DNA of 64,000 nt from Lachnospiraceae bacterium NC2004 (GCA_000621905.1 JHXB01000008.1:98246-162245), one strand, 5' to 3'; numbered from the stretch's first letter, positions 52,864 through 61,982 are shown. Notes: generated by a model not told the origin, from the sequence alone. A program made the numbers and translations.

Positions 52864-54468
52864 ATGAAATCCAACAAAAAAATCATTATCGCAGGTGTAG
52901 TACTTGCAGTATTTTACGTGATTATGTGGTTTGTCATTGACGCAGGCCATGTGCATGTTAAAGAGAGTTTAATATCTCTTCTTCCTTCAGTAATTGCAAT
53001 CGTACTTGCCCTAATCACTAAAGAAGTCTACAGTTCCCTTTTTATAGGAATACTTACAGGCGCTCTTTTCTGGGGACATTATCATCCCGTAAAGGTTCTT
53101 AATCACATTTTCAAAGACGGAATTATCACTGTTCTTTCTGATTCATGGAATGTGGGTATTCTCGTATTCCTGGTTGTACTTGGAATGATGGTACAGCTTA
53201 TGAATAAGACCGGCGGCTCTCTGGCATTTGGTAGATGGGCAACTTCCCACATCAAAGGCACGGTAGGTGCGCAGCTTTCAACCATTTTACTCGGAATACT
53301 CATATTCATCGACGATTATTTCAACTGCTTAACCGTCGGCTCAGTTATGAGACCTGTGACTGACAAGCAGAAGATCAGCCGAGAGAAGCTCGCTTACATC
53401 ATCGATTCAACAGCAGCTCCTATCTGTATCATCGCCCCTATTTCGTCGTGGGCGGCTGCAGTTGCAGGATTTGTTGAGGGTGAAAATGGAATGAGCCTCT
53501 TCTTAAAATCTATACCTTATAACTTCTACGCACTTTTGACTCTCGTGATGCTGTTCATCGTTGTCACAATGAAGATATCATACGGCCCAATGAAGAAGTT
53601 TGAGAAACAGTCTGCCAATGATGAATATTGGTCAGACAAGGAATACGTAGGCGCGGAGGACACATCATTAGATGTTAACCATAACGGTAAAGTTATTGAT
53701 ATGATTATCCCAATCATTCTTCTCATTGCGTTATGTACAATCGGAATGGTTTACACAGGAGGATTCTTTAAGGGTGAAACTTTCATAGATGCATTTGCCA
53801 ACAGTGACGCATCTGTAGGTCTTGTGCTCGGCTCAGCGTCAGCGCTTATTGCAACTGTTATCTTCTATCTCTTAAGGGGCGTTATAACATTTGACGATGC
53901 TATGGAATGCTTACCTGAGGGATTTAAGCAAATGGTACCGGCAATCCTTATCCTTACATTTGCATGGTCATTGAAAGCCATGACAGATAACTTAGGTGCC
54001 GCTAACTATGTTGCAGGACTTGTTTCAGGATCTGCAGCAGGATTCCAGAGTTTGCTTCCTTGTATCATTTTCATAATTGCAATCGGACTTTCTTTTGCAA
54101 CCGGTACTTCGTGGGGTACATTCGGAATTCTTATTCCTATTGTTGTTAACTGTTTCCAGAATACAGATTACACCATGATGATAATCGCAATTTCTGCTTG
54201 TATGGCAGGCGCTGTTTGCGGTGATCACTGCTCACCTATTTCGGATACGACCATTATGTCTTCGGCGGGTGCTGAATGTAATCACATCAATCACGTTTCT
54301 ACACAGTTGCCGTACGCATTGACTGTTGCTGCGGTTTCAGCCGTGACTTATATCATCGCGGGATTGTCTAAGAGCGCGTTAATCTCGCTTCCAATCGGAA
54401 TTGTATTGATGGTTGGAGTATTGATTGCGATTAAGTTCTTGGAAAATGATGTCGAAGCGGAAGAATAA
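52864..54468 (+). CDS. NhaC-family Na+/H+ antiporter
   Basis: 534 aa from the ATG at 52864 (AGGAG 8 bp upstream). About 12 membrane spans. Family blocks include IDDYFNCLTVGSVMRPVTD, the STAAPICIIAPISSW segment, FATGTSWGTFGI and GAVCGDHCSPISDTT. Malate-lactate or amino-acid antiport is possible in this superfamily, so the substrate is not certain. It stands alone, followed by its own terminator. Confidence 0.92.
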   Translation: MKSNKKIIIAGVVLAVFYVIMWFVIDAGHVHVKESLISLLPSVIAIVLALITKEVYSSLFIGILTGALFWGHYHPVKVLNHIFKDGIITVLSDSWNVGILVFLVVLGMMVQLMNKTGGSLAFGRWATSHIKGTVGAQLSTILLGILIFIDDYFNCLTVGSVMRPVTDKQKISREKLAYIIDSTAAPICIIAPISSWAAAVAGFVEGENGMSLFLKSIPYNFYALLTLVMLFIVVTMKISYGPMKKFEKQSANDEYWSDKEYVGAEDTSLDVNHNGKVIDMIIPIILLIALCTIGMVYTGGFFKGETFIDAFANSDASVGLVLGSASALIATVIFYLLRGVITFDDAMECLPEGFKQMVPAILILTFAWSLKAMTDNLGAANYVAGLVSGSAAGFQSLLPCIIFIIAIGLSFATGTSWGTFGILIPIVVNCFQNTDYTMMIIAISACMAGAVCGDHCSPISDTTIMSSAGAECNHINHVSTQLPYALTVAAVSAVTYIIAGLSKSALISLPIGIVLMVGVLIAIKFLENDVEAEE

Positions 54469-54484
54469 TTTAGATATACTAAGA

Positions 54485-54515
54485 ACGACTCTCTTGCATA
54501 AGAGAGTCGTTTTTA
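54485..54515 (+). terminator. Terminator of the NhaC gene
   Basis: ACGACTCTCTT-GCAT-AAGAGAGTCGT followed by TTTTA, 17 bp past the stop codon. Confidence 0.9.
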
Positions 54516-54530
54516 TACTACAATATACCT

Positions 54531-54593
54531 GTCATTCTGAGCGTAGTGAAGAATCTTTTAAGATCCTTCGCTACATTGTTCCTCAGGATAACA
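54531..54593. repeat. Two REP-like units, inverted
   Basis: GTCATTCTGAGCGTAGTGAAG... and ...AAGATCCTTCGCTACATTG with CTCAGGATAAC. The second unit lies inside the 3' end of the EamA-type gene and encodes its last twelve or so codons. Confidence 0.7.
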
Positions 54594-55508
54594 TTTTTTT
54601 GTTTTCCTACTTGGCATCTGCGACAACACAACCGCCCCAAACACTATCGCACATCCGATAGTCTCTCTTGTGGTCATGAACTCATTAAGAATAATCGCTG
54701 AAGATATAACTGCAAATACCGACTCGGTGCACATAATAAGTGACGCAACAGTTGCTTCGGCGTACTTCTGCCCGATTATCTGCAAAGTATAAGCGACTCC
54801 GCAACTCATAATTCCCGAATACAATAACGGCTTGCCGGCTGCTAAGATATCACTAATAACCGGGGTCTCAAATATAAACATTAACACAACTGATATTAAT
54901 CCGCCGACAAAGAATTGAAGGCATGAAAGCACTACGCCGTCGACTTCATTTGCATACTTCTCAACACAAAGAATCTGAATTCCGTAGAAAAACGCGCACA
55001 CGAGCGCAAGGATATCACCTTTGTTAATCTCTGACATTTGCCCTTTCTTAACACTTATGAAGTAAAGGCCTACGAATCCGCACGCGACACAAAACCATGT
55101 GAGCAGCGGAACTCTCTTCTTTATAAAAAGTCCAAGAATCGGAACGAAGAACATGTATAAAGACGTGATAAATGCTATCTTACCCGCTGTTGAATAGTAA
55201 AACGCGAACTGCTGAAAGTTGCTTGCAAGCGCGAATACGACGCCTAGTATGACTCCATATTTAAATGTCTTCGGAGTGAATATCTCTTTTGCGTAGTTTG
55301 AAAATGTTGCCTCTCCCTTCCCGGTGTTAAGGCGAATCAAGATAACAGGAAGGAGCACCAGCGCTCCCATGAGGGTTCGGATTCCGTTGTATGTAAATGC
55401 TTCTATCTTCTCCATTCCGATGCTCTGCGCGACGAAGGAGGTTCCCCAGATAATCGCAGTCAGGAATAGAATCAGTACTCCTTTTAAGGATGTTTGTTTA
55501 GTATCCAT
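54558..55508 (-). CDS. EamA/DMT-family transporter
   Basis: 316 aa with ten membrane spans in two EamA halves (IIWGTSFVAQSIG at the start of the first). It is a metabolite or amino-acid exporter of unknown substrate. The last residues KCYPEEQCSEGS are encoded by a REP-like repeat, so the natural end of the protein was probably altered by the repeat. It follows manA with 3 bp between. Confidence 0.9.
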   Translation of the reverse strand: MDTKQTSLKGVLILFLTAIIWGTSFVAQSIGMEKIEAFTYNGIRTLMGALVLLPVILIRLNTGKGEATFSNYAKEIFTPKTFKYGVILGVVFALASNFQQFAFYYSTAGKIAFITSLYMFFVPILGLFIKKRVPLLTWFCVACGFVGLYFISVKKGQMSEINKGDILALVCAFFYGIQILCVEKYANEVDGVVLSCLQFFVGGLISVVLMFIFETPVISDILAAGKPLLYSGIMSCGVAYTLQIIGQKYAEATVASLIMCTESVFAVISSAIILNEFMTTRETIGCAIVFGAVVLSQMPSRKTKKCYPEEQCSEGS

Positions 55509-55511
55509 ATT

Positions 55512-56444
55512 TTAATTCACCGTAGATATAATGAGGCTCATATTGCCATTGAATGTCACCTCATCCTGATCTTTACATATAATAAAATGTGAGCCTTTTG
55601 ATATCTTGTAATCATCAACCAGCCCATCTCCGTCAATCACTGAAACAAGCATAAAATGTTGATCTTCTTTAATATTAGCCTCACCATCGACATCACACTT
55701 CCAAACTGTATAATACTCGGTGTTAACAAGTTCTTGAAAACCTTTATTAACCGTAGCTTTAAAACCACCGACATGAAGTTCGGGCTTCTTATAAGGACTC
55801 ACAATAACATCCTTGCTCTTATCAAGGTGCAATTCCCTTAGCTTTCCGTTATCAAGCCTGTCATAATCATACAATCTGTAAGTAATGTCGCTGCTCTGCT
55901 GCGTCTCTAAGATAACTGTTCCACCTTTAATCGCGTGAACTGTGCCCGGATTAATCTGAAAGAAATCACCCTTACTAATAGGCGTCTCTCTTATAAGATC
56001 ATTAAAACGGTGTTCATCAATCATAGAAACAAGCTCGTCTTTGCTGTCCGCATTGTGCCCCACAACAATGGTAGTATTAGGGTCTGCATCAAGAACATAC
56101 CAACATTCCATCTTGCCAAGCGACCCGTTTTCATTTGCAAATGCATACGAATTGTCAGGATGCACCTGAATTGAAAGGTCATCCTCTGCCGCAATAATCT
56201 TGGTTAATAATGGAAATGTATCTCCTTCCACATTATCAAAGAGCTCTCTATGCTCAGCCCACATCGAAGATAGCTTAGCTCCCTTATACTCACCGAAAGC
56301 AATCTCACAATCTCCGTTAGGGTGGGCACTTATGCCCCAACACTCTCCTACATGGTCAGAAGGCAGGTCGTATCCAAACTCCTTTAGCCTCGTTCCACCC
56401 CAGATCGTATCCTTTAAAACAGGATTTAAAAACAGAATACTCAT
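55512..56444 (-). CDS. manA: Mannose-6-phosphate isomerase, class I
   Basis: Interconverts mannose-6-P and fructose-6-P. The zinc-site residues are in SIQVHPDNSYA (Gln, His), KMECWYVLD (Glu) and NPGTVHAIKGG (His), and the start PVLKDTIWGGTRLKEFG is typical. The 310-aa length fits the short Firmicutes form. The start follows AGGAGAAGATAATAT. It shares an operon with trkA, trkH and a DMT transporter, with no evident metabolic link. Confidence 0.95.
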   Translation of the reverse strand: MSILFLNPVLKDTIWGGTRLKEFGYDLPSDHVGECWGISAHPNGDCEIAFGEYKGAKLSSMWAEHRELFDNVEGDTFPLLTKIIAAEDDLSIQVHPDNSYAFANENGSLGKMECWYVLDADPNTTIVVGHNADSKDELVSMIDEHRFNDLIRETPISKGDFFQINPGTVHAIKGGTVILETQQSSDITYRLYDYDRLDNGKLRELHLDKSKDVIVSPYKKPELHVGGFKATVNKGFQELVNTEYYTVWKCDVDGEANIKEDQHFMLVSVIDGDGLVDDYKISKGSHFIICKDQDEVTFNGNMSLIISTVN

Positions 56445-56447
56445 ATA

Positions 56448-57902
56448 TTATCTTCTCCTATAAGTGCTTATACTGCACATCGCCAAAATAGGCATAATCT
56501 CAAGCCTTCCCGCAAGCATGTCAAATATCAAAACAGCCTTAGATGCAAGCGAAAACTCCGAAAAATTACTTAAAGGTCCAACCATATCAAATCCCGGTCC
56601 GATGTTGTTGAAACACGCCATAACCGCAGAAACATTGGTAAGAATTGAATTGCCGTCAAATGATATCAGGAATATACTCACAAGCATCATCAACACGTAA
56701 ACAGTAAGGTAAATGTTAAGCGTATTCATAACCTTCTCGCTTATCTGATGACCGTTGACTCGTATAACCTCAACTCGGTTAGGCGATAACATTTGCTTAA
56801 GTCCACGCCTTGCCGACTTCACAAGAAGTATAAGCCTGATTACCTTAAAACCACCACCGGTACTGCCCGCGCAGGCACCGATTATCATCAAAAAGAGAAG
56901 GATTCCTCTTGAAAAATCCGGCCAAAGGTTAAAATCTACCGTACAATAACCTGTACTCGTAACAATTGAACTAACCTGAAAAGCAGCATGCTTAATAGCT
57001 TCTAAAATCCCGCCGTAATTGCCTCTTATGTTAAATGTTATAAGAGTCGTCGCAACCAAGATAATGAACAGATAGACATGGAGCTCCTGATCCTTAATAG
57101 CCACCTTGAATTTCTTGGTTACAATCAAATGATAAAGACTAAAGTTGATACCAAAAAGCATCATAAATATGGTCGTAACCCAGATAATATAAGACGAATA
57201 ACTGCCAAGCGAGTCATTCTTCACTCCAAATCCACCGGTGCCGGCAGTACCAAGAGCGGTACAGAGAGCCTCAAACCAATCCATATCGCCCAAAAGAAGC
57301 ATTATATAATTGATTAACGTCAATACAAGGTAAATAACATAGAGAATAACCGCAGTCTGTCGCATCTTAGGCACAATCCTTGATACGTCAGGACCCGGAG
57401 ACTCTGCTCTTAAAATGTGAAGAGTAAAACCATTGTTGTTCTTGCCCATTGACACAAGCGCCAAAAGGAGCACCAAAACTCCCATACCACCTATCCAATG
57501 ACTAAAGCTTCTCCAGAAAAGAAGAGCTCTTGGCATACTCTCAACTTCATTAAGGATTGTAGCTCCCGTAGTTGTAAATCCGGAAACTATCTCAAAGAGC
57601 GAATCTATATAATTAGGTATTCTACCTGAAAAGAAGAACGGTAAAGCACCAAATAAACTGAGCATTATCCAACATGCGCCCGCACACACATACCCCTCTC
57701 TCTGATAAAAGCCCATCTTAGCTTTTCTGCAAAGAAACATAAGCACTCCGGAAAATGCCACTATAATTAAAATCGTTATTAAGAAATCAAATGAAAGCGA
57801 GTATTCCTTATCACAGAGACTTATAACCAAAGACGGTAACATGAATATCGCTTCTAAGGCAAGAATCTCGGCTAAGAACTTGCCAACCATTTTATAGTTC
57901 AC
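56448..57902 (-). CDS. trkH: TrkH-family potassium uptake protein
   Basis: Ion-conducting subunit, 484 aa, with four M1-P-M2 repeats. The selectivity-filter loops are visible as SGFTTTGAT, GTAGTGGFG, TSTGYC and FNNIGPGF. The start is a GTG at 57902 with GGGAG 8 bp upstream; the next ATG is badly spaced. trkA, its regulatory partner, lies 15 bp upstream. Confidence 0.95.
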   Translation of the reverse strand: MNYKMVGKFLAEILALEAIFMLPSLVISLCDKEYSLSFDFLITILIIVAFSGVLMFLCRKAKMGFYQREGYVCAGACWIMLSLFGALPFFFSGRIPNYIDSLFEIVSGFTTTGATILNEVESMPRALLFWRSFSHWIGGMGVLVLLLALVSMGKNNNGFTLHILRAESPGPDVSRIVPKMRQTAVILYVIYLVLTLINYIMLLLGDMDWFEALCTALGTAGTGGFGVKNDSLGSYSSYIIWVTTIFMMLFGINFSLYHLIVTKKFKVAIKDQELHVYLFIILVATTLITFNIRGNYGGILEAIKHAAFQVSSIVTSTGYCTVDFNLWPDFSRGILLFLMIIGACAGSTGGGFKVIRLILLVKSARRGLKQMLSPNRVEVIRVNGHQISEKVMNTLNIYLTVYVLMMLVSIFLISFDGNSILTNVSAVMACFNNIGPGFDMVGPLSNFSEFSLASKAVLIFDMLAGRLEIMPILAMCSISTYRRR

Positions 57903-57917
57903 TTATGTAACTCCCTT

Positions 57918-59276
57918 CTACAAGAAGATATCATTAAGACTTAAGACAGCATTGTCTGCATTAGTCGTAAGAATGATAGTATCTCCCGCTTCAAAATGAG
58001 AATCACCATTAGGGATGATCGGAATATCCTTGTGGATGATACTCGCAATAATTATGCCTTTCTTGAGTTTAATCTTCTTAAGAGGCACATTAATGTTCAA
58101 AGTACTGTCGTCAACCTTGAACTCTACCGCTTCTGCCAAACCATCAGCTATTGTGTGAACGGAAAGCGCAGCGCCTTCCTTATTAGTCATTGCCCTGACA
58201 TACCTGACAATTGTGTTACAACTAAGCTCTTTAGGGCAAACAAGACTGCCGATAGGAAGCCTGTCTAGAATTCCGTAATCATCCGAGTAACCAATCTTTG
58301 TTATAACCTGCGATACACCGTGGTCCGATGCGTAAAGTGATGTGATTATATTAAGCTCGTCCATACCGGTTAACGATACGATTGCATCACATGTAGAAAG
58401 TCCCTCACTCTCTAATGTTGAGTGCCTTCCGGCATCGCCATGTATAATCTCTGCCTGAGGAATAAGCTCTGCAAGTTCCTCGCACCTTGCAAGATTCTGC
58501 TCAATAATCTCAACACTGATTCCACTGTTAATAAGTTCTTCAGCAAGGTAAAGGCTAATCCCTCCTCCGCCTATAAGCATAACCTTATCGGCTGTCTTAC
58601 TGATTATTCCCAGGTTCTTTAAAAGAAGTGAAAGATCATTGGTCTGCGCTGTAACAAAAAGCCTGTCATTAGCTTTTAAAACCGTGCTACCGTCTGGAGT
58701 GATAACCTCTCCGTCTCTAAGGATTACGCACACTAAAACCTTGCATTTGACAATCTTGTAAAGATCAATCAAAGGTACATCCGCTAGGATTCCGCCCTCT
58801 TCGACCTTGATCTCAACAACTTCCACCTTATCTTTGGCAAATGTATCTCGCTTCATAAATCCCGGCAAAGATATGAGCTTGTGAATAGCCTTAGCAGCCT
58901 TCTTCTCAGGGTTAACCATAAGCGAGAGTCCAAATGACTCCCTCATCTCCCTGGTCTGCTCATAATACTCAGGGTTCCTGATTCTTGCAATTGTGTGTAT
59001 ATCAGGATTAAGCGACCTTGCTGTCATACAGCATAGAAGATTAAGTTCGTCAGAACCTGTCGTCGCTATCAAAAGCTCTGCGTTAGCAACACCTGCATCA
59101 TTCAATACCGCCATAGTTGCGCAGTTACCCCTAACCGCCATAGCATCAACCACCTCAATAGCGTGTTCAAGGATGATATCGCTACTGTCAATCAATGTCA
59201 TATTATATCCTGCTGCAGAAAGATTACCTGCTATAGTCATTCCAAGCTTACCGCATCCGGCAATAATCACGTTCAT
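57918..59276 (-). CDS. trkA: TrkA potassium transport regulatory subunit
   Basis: Cytoplasmic NAD(H)-binding gate for TrkH, 452 aa, made of two RCK-N/RCK-C pairs. The first Rossmann loop is IIAGCGKLGMTIA and the second VMLIGGGGISLYLAEELI. The start follows GGAGGCGGGAGC. First gene of trkA-trkH-manA-EamA. Confidence 0.96.
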   Translation of the reverse strand: MNVIIAGCGKLGMTIAGNLSAAGYNMTLIDSSDIILEHAIEVVDAMAVRGNCATMAVLNDAGVANAELLIATTGSDELNLLCCMTARSLNPDIHTIARIRNPEYYEQTREMRESFGLSLMVNPEKKAAKAIHKLISLPGFMKRDTFAKDKVEVVEIKVEEGGILADVPLIDLYKIVKCKVLVCVILRDGEVITPDGSTVLKANDRLFVTAQTNDLSLLLKNLGIISKTADKVMLIGGGGISLYLAEELINSGISVEIIEQNLARCEELAELIPQAEIIHGDAGRHSTLESEGLSTCDAIVSLTGMDELNIITSLYASDHGVSQVITKIGYSDDYGILDRLPIGSLVCPKELSCNTIVRYVRAMTNKEGAALSVHTIADGLAEAVEFKVDDSTLNINVPLKKIKLKKGIIIASIIHKDIPIIPNGDSHFEAGDTIILTTNADNAVLSLNDIFL

Positions 59277-59301
59277 GCTCCCGCCTCCGTATAATAGTTA
59301 A

Positions 59302-59357
59302 TTGACCTTCTATCGAAGGTCAAAGATCCTTCGTCACATCGTTCCTCAGGATGACAT
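59302..59357. repeat. REP-like element, long copy
   Basis: TTGACC...GGTCAA hairpin, then AGATCCTTCGTCACATCG and CTCAGGATGACA. It lies 26 bp upstream of the trkA start codon. Confidence 0.7.
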
Positions 59358-59407
59358 GTTTTATGCCACACTAAGTCCTATCCCTGTCATTCTGATTCCC
59401 ACTCCCT

Positions 59408-59434
59408 GTCATTCTGAGCGAAGCGAAGAATCTT
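59408..59434. repeat. REP-like element, short copy
   Basis: GTCATTCTGAGCGAAGCGAA followed by GAATCTT, preceded by a partial copy GTCATTCTGATTCC at 59387. Between trkA and the radical SAM gene. Confidence 0.65.
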
Positions 59435-59540
59435 TATCCCGAATGAAATGAGGGATAACACCTAATATTATAATTCATGTAAATTATATGTTTATACACA
59501 AGAAAATTCAAGGTAAAAATTAACTAGAAATACAAGGAAT

Positions 59541-60419
59541 TTACCTACAAATTATCTGATTTATAGAATTAAGCACCCTCTTCTTGTCAGCAGTCCACAA
59601 AGGCTCAATAAGAAGGCTTTTCGGGCCGTCCCCTGTCAATCTGTGAACAACCATATCGTCGGGAATTATATCATTTGCCTTAGAAATTAAGTTTAGATAT
59701 TCGTCAAATGTTAAAATGTGAAACGGATTCTTCTCATACTCTTCTGCCAGTTTCGTTCCTTTTAAGACATGAAGAACCTGGAGTTTAATCCCCCAGGAAC
59801 CCACTGAAATCATATGTTTAATGGTGTTAAGCATATCGTTTTCTTCTTCTCCCGGAAGCCCCAAAATAACATGAGTAATAACTTTTAAACCTGCTAAATT
59901 AAGGCGTTTAACAGCGTCATCATACACCTCGGTTTTATAGCACCTGTTAAATGAATCAGCTATGTCATCACGAATGGTCTGAAGACCTAACTCAACCCAG
60001 ACCGGTTTGATAGTATTCAGTTCTTTTAAAAGGCTTACAACTTCATCTGAAACGCAGTCAGGTCTGGTAGCGATAGAAAGAATAGCTACATCCGGATGGT
60101 TAATAGCCTCGGTATATATTACCCTCAATTTATCAATCGGCGCGTAAGTGTTGGTAAATGCTTGAAAATACGCAATGTAATTAGGAACCCCTTCCGTCTC
60201 AGTAAACTTAGAAGAAACGCGCGCCTTCGCGTGCTCAATCATTTGCGCAATATCGGTATCATTTGCCGCAAAATCCCCCGAACCGTTTGCAGAACAAAAA
60301 GAGCACCCACCATACCCAACGCTCCCGTCCCTGTTTGGGCAGGTAAAATCAGCATCTAAAGCTAACTTATATAACTTCCTACCATATTCACTTCTTAAGT
60401 ACATATTGAGCGTTTGCAT
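59541..60419 (-). CDS. YhcC-like radical SAM protein (TIGR01212 type)
   Basis: 292 aa. The radical SAM cluster is C28 with CSFC further on (DADFTCPNRDG, GGCSFCSANG), followed by YFQAFTNTYAP, ATRPDCV, VELGLQT and HVILGLPGEEE. Members are Elp3-like in style; the E. coli relative YhcC is poorly characterised. The start follows GGGAGTAATGAG. The first 25 codons and 35 bp upstream are repeated at 61857-61966. Confidence 0.92.
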   Translation of the reverse strand: MQTLNMYLRSEYGRKLYKLALDADFTCPNRDGSVGYGGCSFCSANGSGDFAANDTDIAQMIEHAKARVSSKFTETEGVPNYIAYFQAFTNTYAPIDKLRVIYTEAINHPDVAILSIATRPDCVSDEVVSLLKELNTIKPVWVELGLQTIRDDIADSFNRCYKTEVYDDAVKRLNLAGLKVITHVILGLPGEEENDMLNTIKHMISVGSWGIKLQVLHVLKGTKLAEEYEKNPFHILTFDEYLNLISKANDIIPDDMVVHRLTGDGPKSLLIEPLWTADKKRVLNSINQIICR

Positions 60420-60454
60420 CTCATTACTCCCAAAACATAAACTAAACTCCGGTG
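60345..60454. repeat. 110-bp direct repeat, left copy
   Basis: Covers the 5' end of the radical SAM gene and its ribosome site. It matches 61857-61966 with 7 mismatches in 110 bp and no gaps, by my alignment. The pair encloses the Rpn-type gene. Confidence 0.9.
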
Positions 60455-60777
60455 GCGTAAGCCACCCTAAGACACAGGGACAGAGCCTGTATTTCCTTAT
60501 CCGATGTACAATATCATCATATCATATCGTTTGTAAAAATCAATACTGCAGAAATGAATAGAAATTCGTACTTTTTTCGACCTTATTCGACCAAAAAGTG
60601 CAGAAATGGATAGAAATTCGTACTTTTTTCGACCTTTTTGCGCATTTTTAACAACTAACAGGTTTTAGACAAATGCTTTCATTTGCTTTAGTATACTTAA
60701 TAAGACATAAGCATGCATTCGTCGTAGTAATAACCAAAATGATATGTTATAATCAAGAAAGGATGAATTGTTAAAGA
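60420..60777. other. Intergenic region upstream of the Rpn-type gene
   Basis: No gene. It holds the upstream part of the 110-bp repeat, a CGGTGGC hairpin (60448-60468) and one and a half copies of the leader block shared with vapBC (60547-60585 and 60599-60661). AT-rich sequence up to a weak ribosome site follows. Confidence 0.5.
60547..60661. repeat. Leader block shared with vapBC, partly duplicated
   Basis: TGCAGAAATGAATAGAAATT... occurs at 60547-60585 and again at 60599, where it continues through a T-rich run and AACAACTAACAG as at 14111-14172. Internal period 52 bp. Confidence 0.75.
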
Positions 60778-61725
60778 ATGGAGATTCAGAATATATTTGC
60801 TAACAGGATTGACACAGCGGGCAATATGATTTCCTATGATGAATCCTGCAAGAAAGTTCTTGCTAATAAGTACATTCTCGCGTGGATATTAAAGTCATGC
60901 GTACAGGAATATGAAGATTGCAGTATTAAGGATATAACCGAGAAATACATCGAAGGTAATCCAGAGATTTCTAAGACTGCAGTTCATGTTGATGAATCTG
61001 CTGAGTTTATAACCGGCACAAACACCGAGGATGCCTCTATAAATGAAGGAGTTACAACATTTGACATTAAGTTTATGTCTTTGTTACCTGAAGGATCAAA
61101 AGAGATAGATATGATTATAAATGTTGAATCTCAGAATGATTTTTATCCCGGTTATCCTATTGTTAAGCGCGGAATATATTATACCAGCAGGATGATTTCG
61201 GGGCAGTATGGAACTGTATTTGTTAAATCTGAATATGATAAGATTAAGAAGGTTGTAAGTATATGGATCTGTACGGATCCGCCTAATTACAGGAAGAATA
61301 CGATTACTGACTATCATATTCAGGAAGAAAGTATTATTGGAGATGTCAAAGAAAAGGCAAGTAATTACGACTTGATGAAAGTTGTTATGGTATGTTTAGG
61401 AGACGATAAAGAGTCAAACGGGCTTCTAAAAATGCTAAATGTTCTTCTATCAGGCAGTATGCAGCCAGCCGATAAAAAGAAGATTCTTAAAGATGAGTTT
61501 GACATTCCAATGACTAAAGAATTGAAAGAAGGTGTAGATGATATGTGTAATTTAAGTATAGGTGTGTTTAAGGAAGGTATGGACGAAGCAACTTTAAATA
61601 ATATTAAGTCTCTCATGACCAAAAAAGGATGGGATATTGAGGAGTGTATGGATATTCTTGATATTCCTGAAGAGAGATGGGACACATATAAAGATAAACT
61701 TGCTAACGAACTACAACCTGTGTAA
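60778..61725 (+). CDS. Rpn/PD-(D/E)XK-type nuclease, putative transposase family
   Basis: 315 aa. After an N-terminal DESCKKVLANKYILAWILK segment come the nuclease core residues: D96 (VTTFDIKF), then E117 and Q119 (IINVESQ), and the helix GIYYTSRMIS. This order matches the PD-(D/E)XK_2 (Rpn, YhgA-like) family, whose members nick DNA and promote RecA-independent recombination. The C-terminal third is helical (NNIKSLMTKKGWDIEECMDIL). The ribosome site is weak (AAAGGA). It is flanked by 110-bp direct repeats. Confidence 0.85.
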   Translation: MEIQNIFANRIDTAGNMISYDESCKKVLANKYILAWILKSCVQEYEDCSIKDITEKYIEGNPEISKTAVHVDESAEFITGTNTEDASINEGVTTFDIKFMSLLPEGSKEIDMIINVESQNDFYPGYPIVKRGIYYTSRMISGQYGTVFVKSEYDKIKKVVSIWICTDPPNYRKNTITDYHIQEESIIGDVKEKASNYDLMKVVMVCLGDDKESNGLLKMLNVLLSGSMQPADKKKILKDEFDIPMTKELKEGVDDMCNLSIGVFKEGMDEATLNNIKSLMTKKGWDIEECMDILDIPEERWDTYKDKLANELQPV

Positions 61726-61737
61726 ATTTCAAGCAAC

Positions 61738-61767
61738 AATCCCCAGTGCTCTCGCACCGGGGATTAA
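61738..61767. terminator. Hairpin behind the Rpn-type gene
   Basis: AATCCCCaGTGC-TCTC-GCACcGGGGATT, 12 bp past the stop, with no T-tract. A second perfect palindrome AACTATTTTGAA/TTCAAAATAGTT follows at 61791-61817. Confidence 0.5.
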
Positions 61768-61790
61768 TAATACTATTTCACCTTAATTGT

Positions 61791-61817
61791 AACTATTTTG
61801 AAAGCTTCAAAATAGTT
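61791..61817. repeat. 27-nt palindrome
   Basis: 12-bp arms AACTATTTTGAA and TTCAAAATAGTT around AGC, between the Rpn-type gene and the right 110-bp repeat. Confidence 0.6.
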
Positions 61818-61856
61818 CTCGCTTTGATTGTACCACAGGGACGGTTCTTGTGGCAC

Positions 61857-61966
61857 AAAATCGGCGTCCAGCGCTAACTTATATAGCTTCCTACCATATT
61901 CACTTCTTAAATACATATTGAGCGTTTGCATCTCATTACTCCCAAAACATAAACTAAACTCCGGTG
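61857..61966. repeat. 110-bp direct repeat, right copy
   Basis: Copy of 60345-60454. It encodes the same start of the radical SAM protein (MQTLNMYLRSEYGRKLYKLA) on the minus strand and then runs into unrelated sequence, a gene fragment without function. It begins next to a CCACAGGGACGGTTCTTGTGG hairpin (61832-61852). Confidence 0.9.
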
Positions 61967-61982
61967 ATTTTAGATCCAAATG

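Noticed and set aside
61773..61979. Small gene on the minus strand next to the LRR gene
   Set aside because: Its start is only the duplicated 5' end of the radical SAM gene and the rest is unrelated sequence; treated as a dead fragment.
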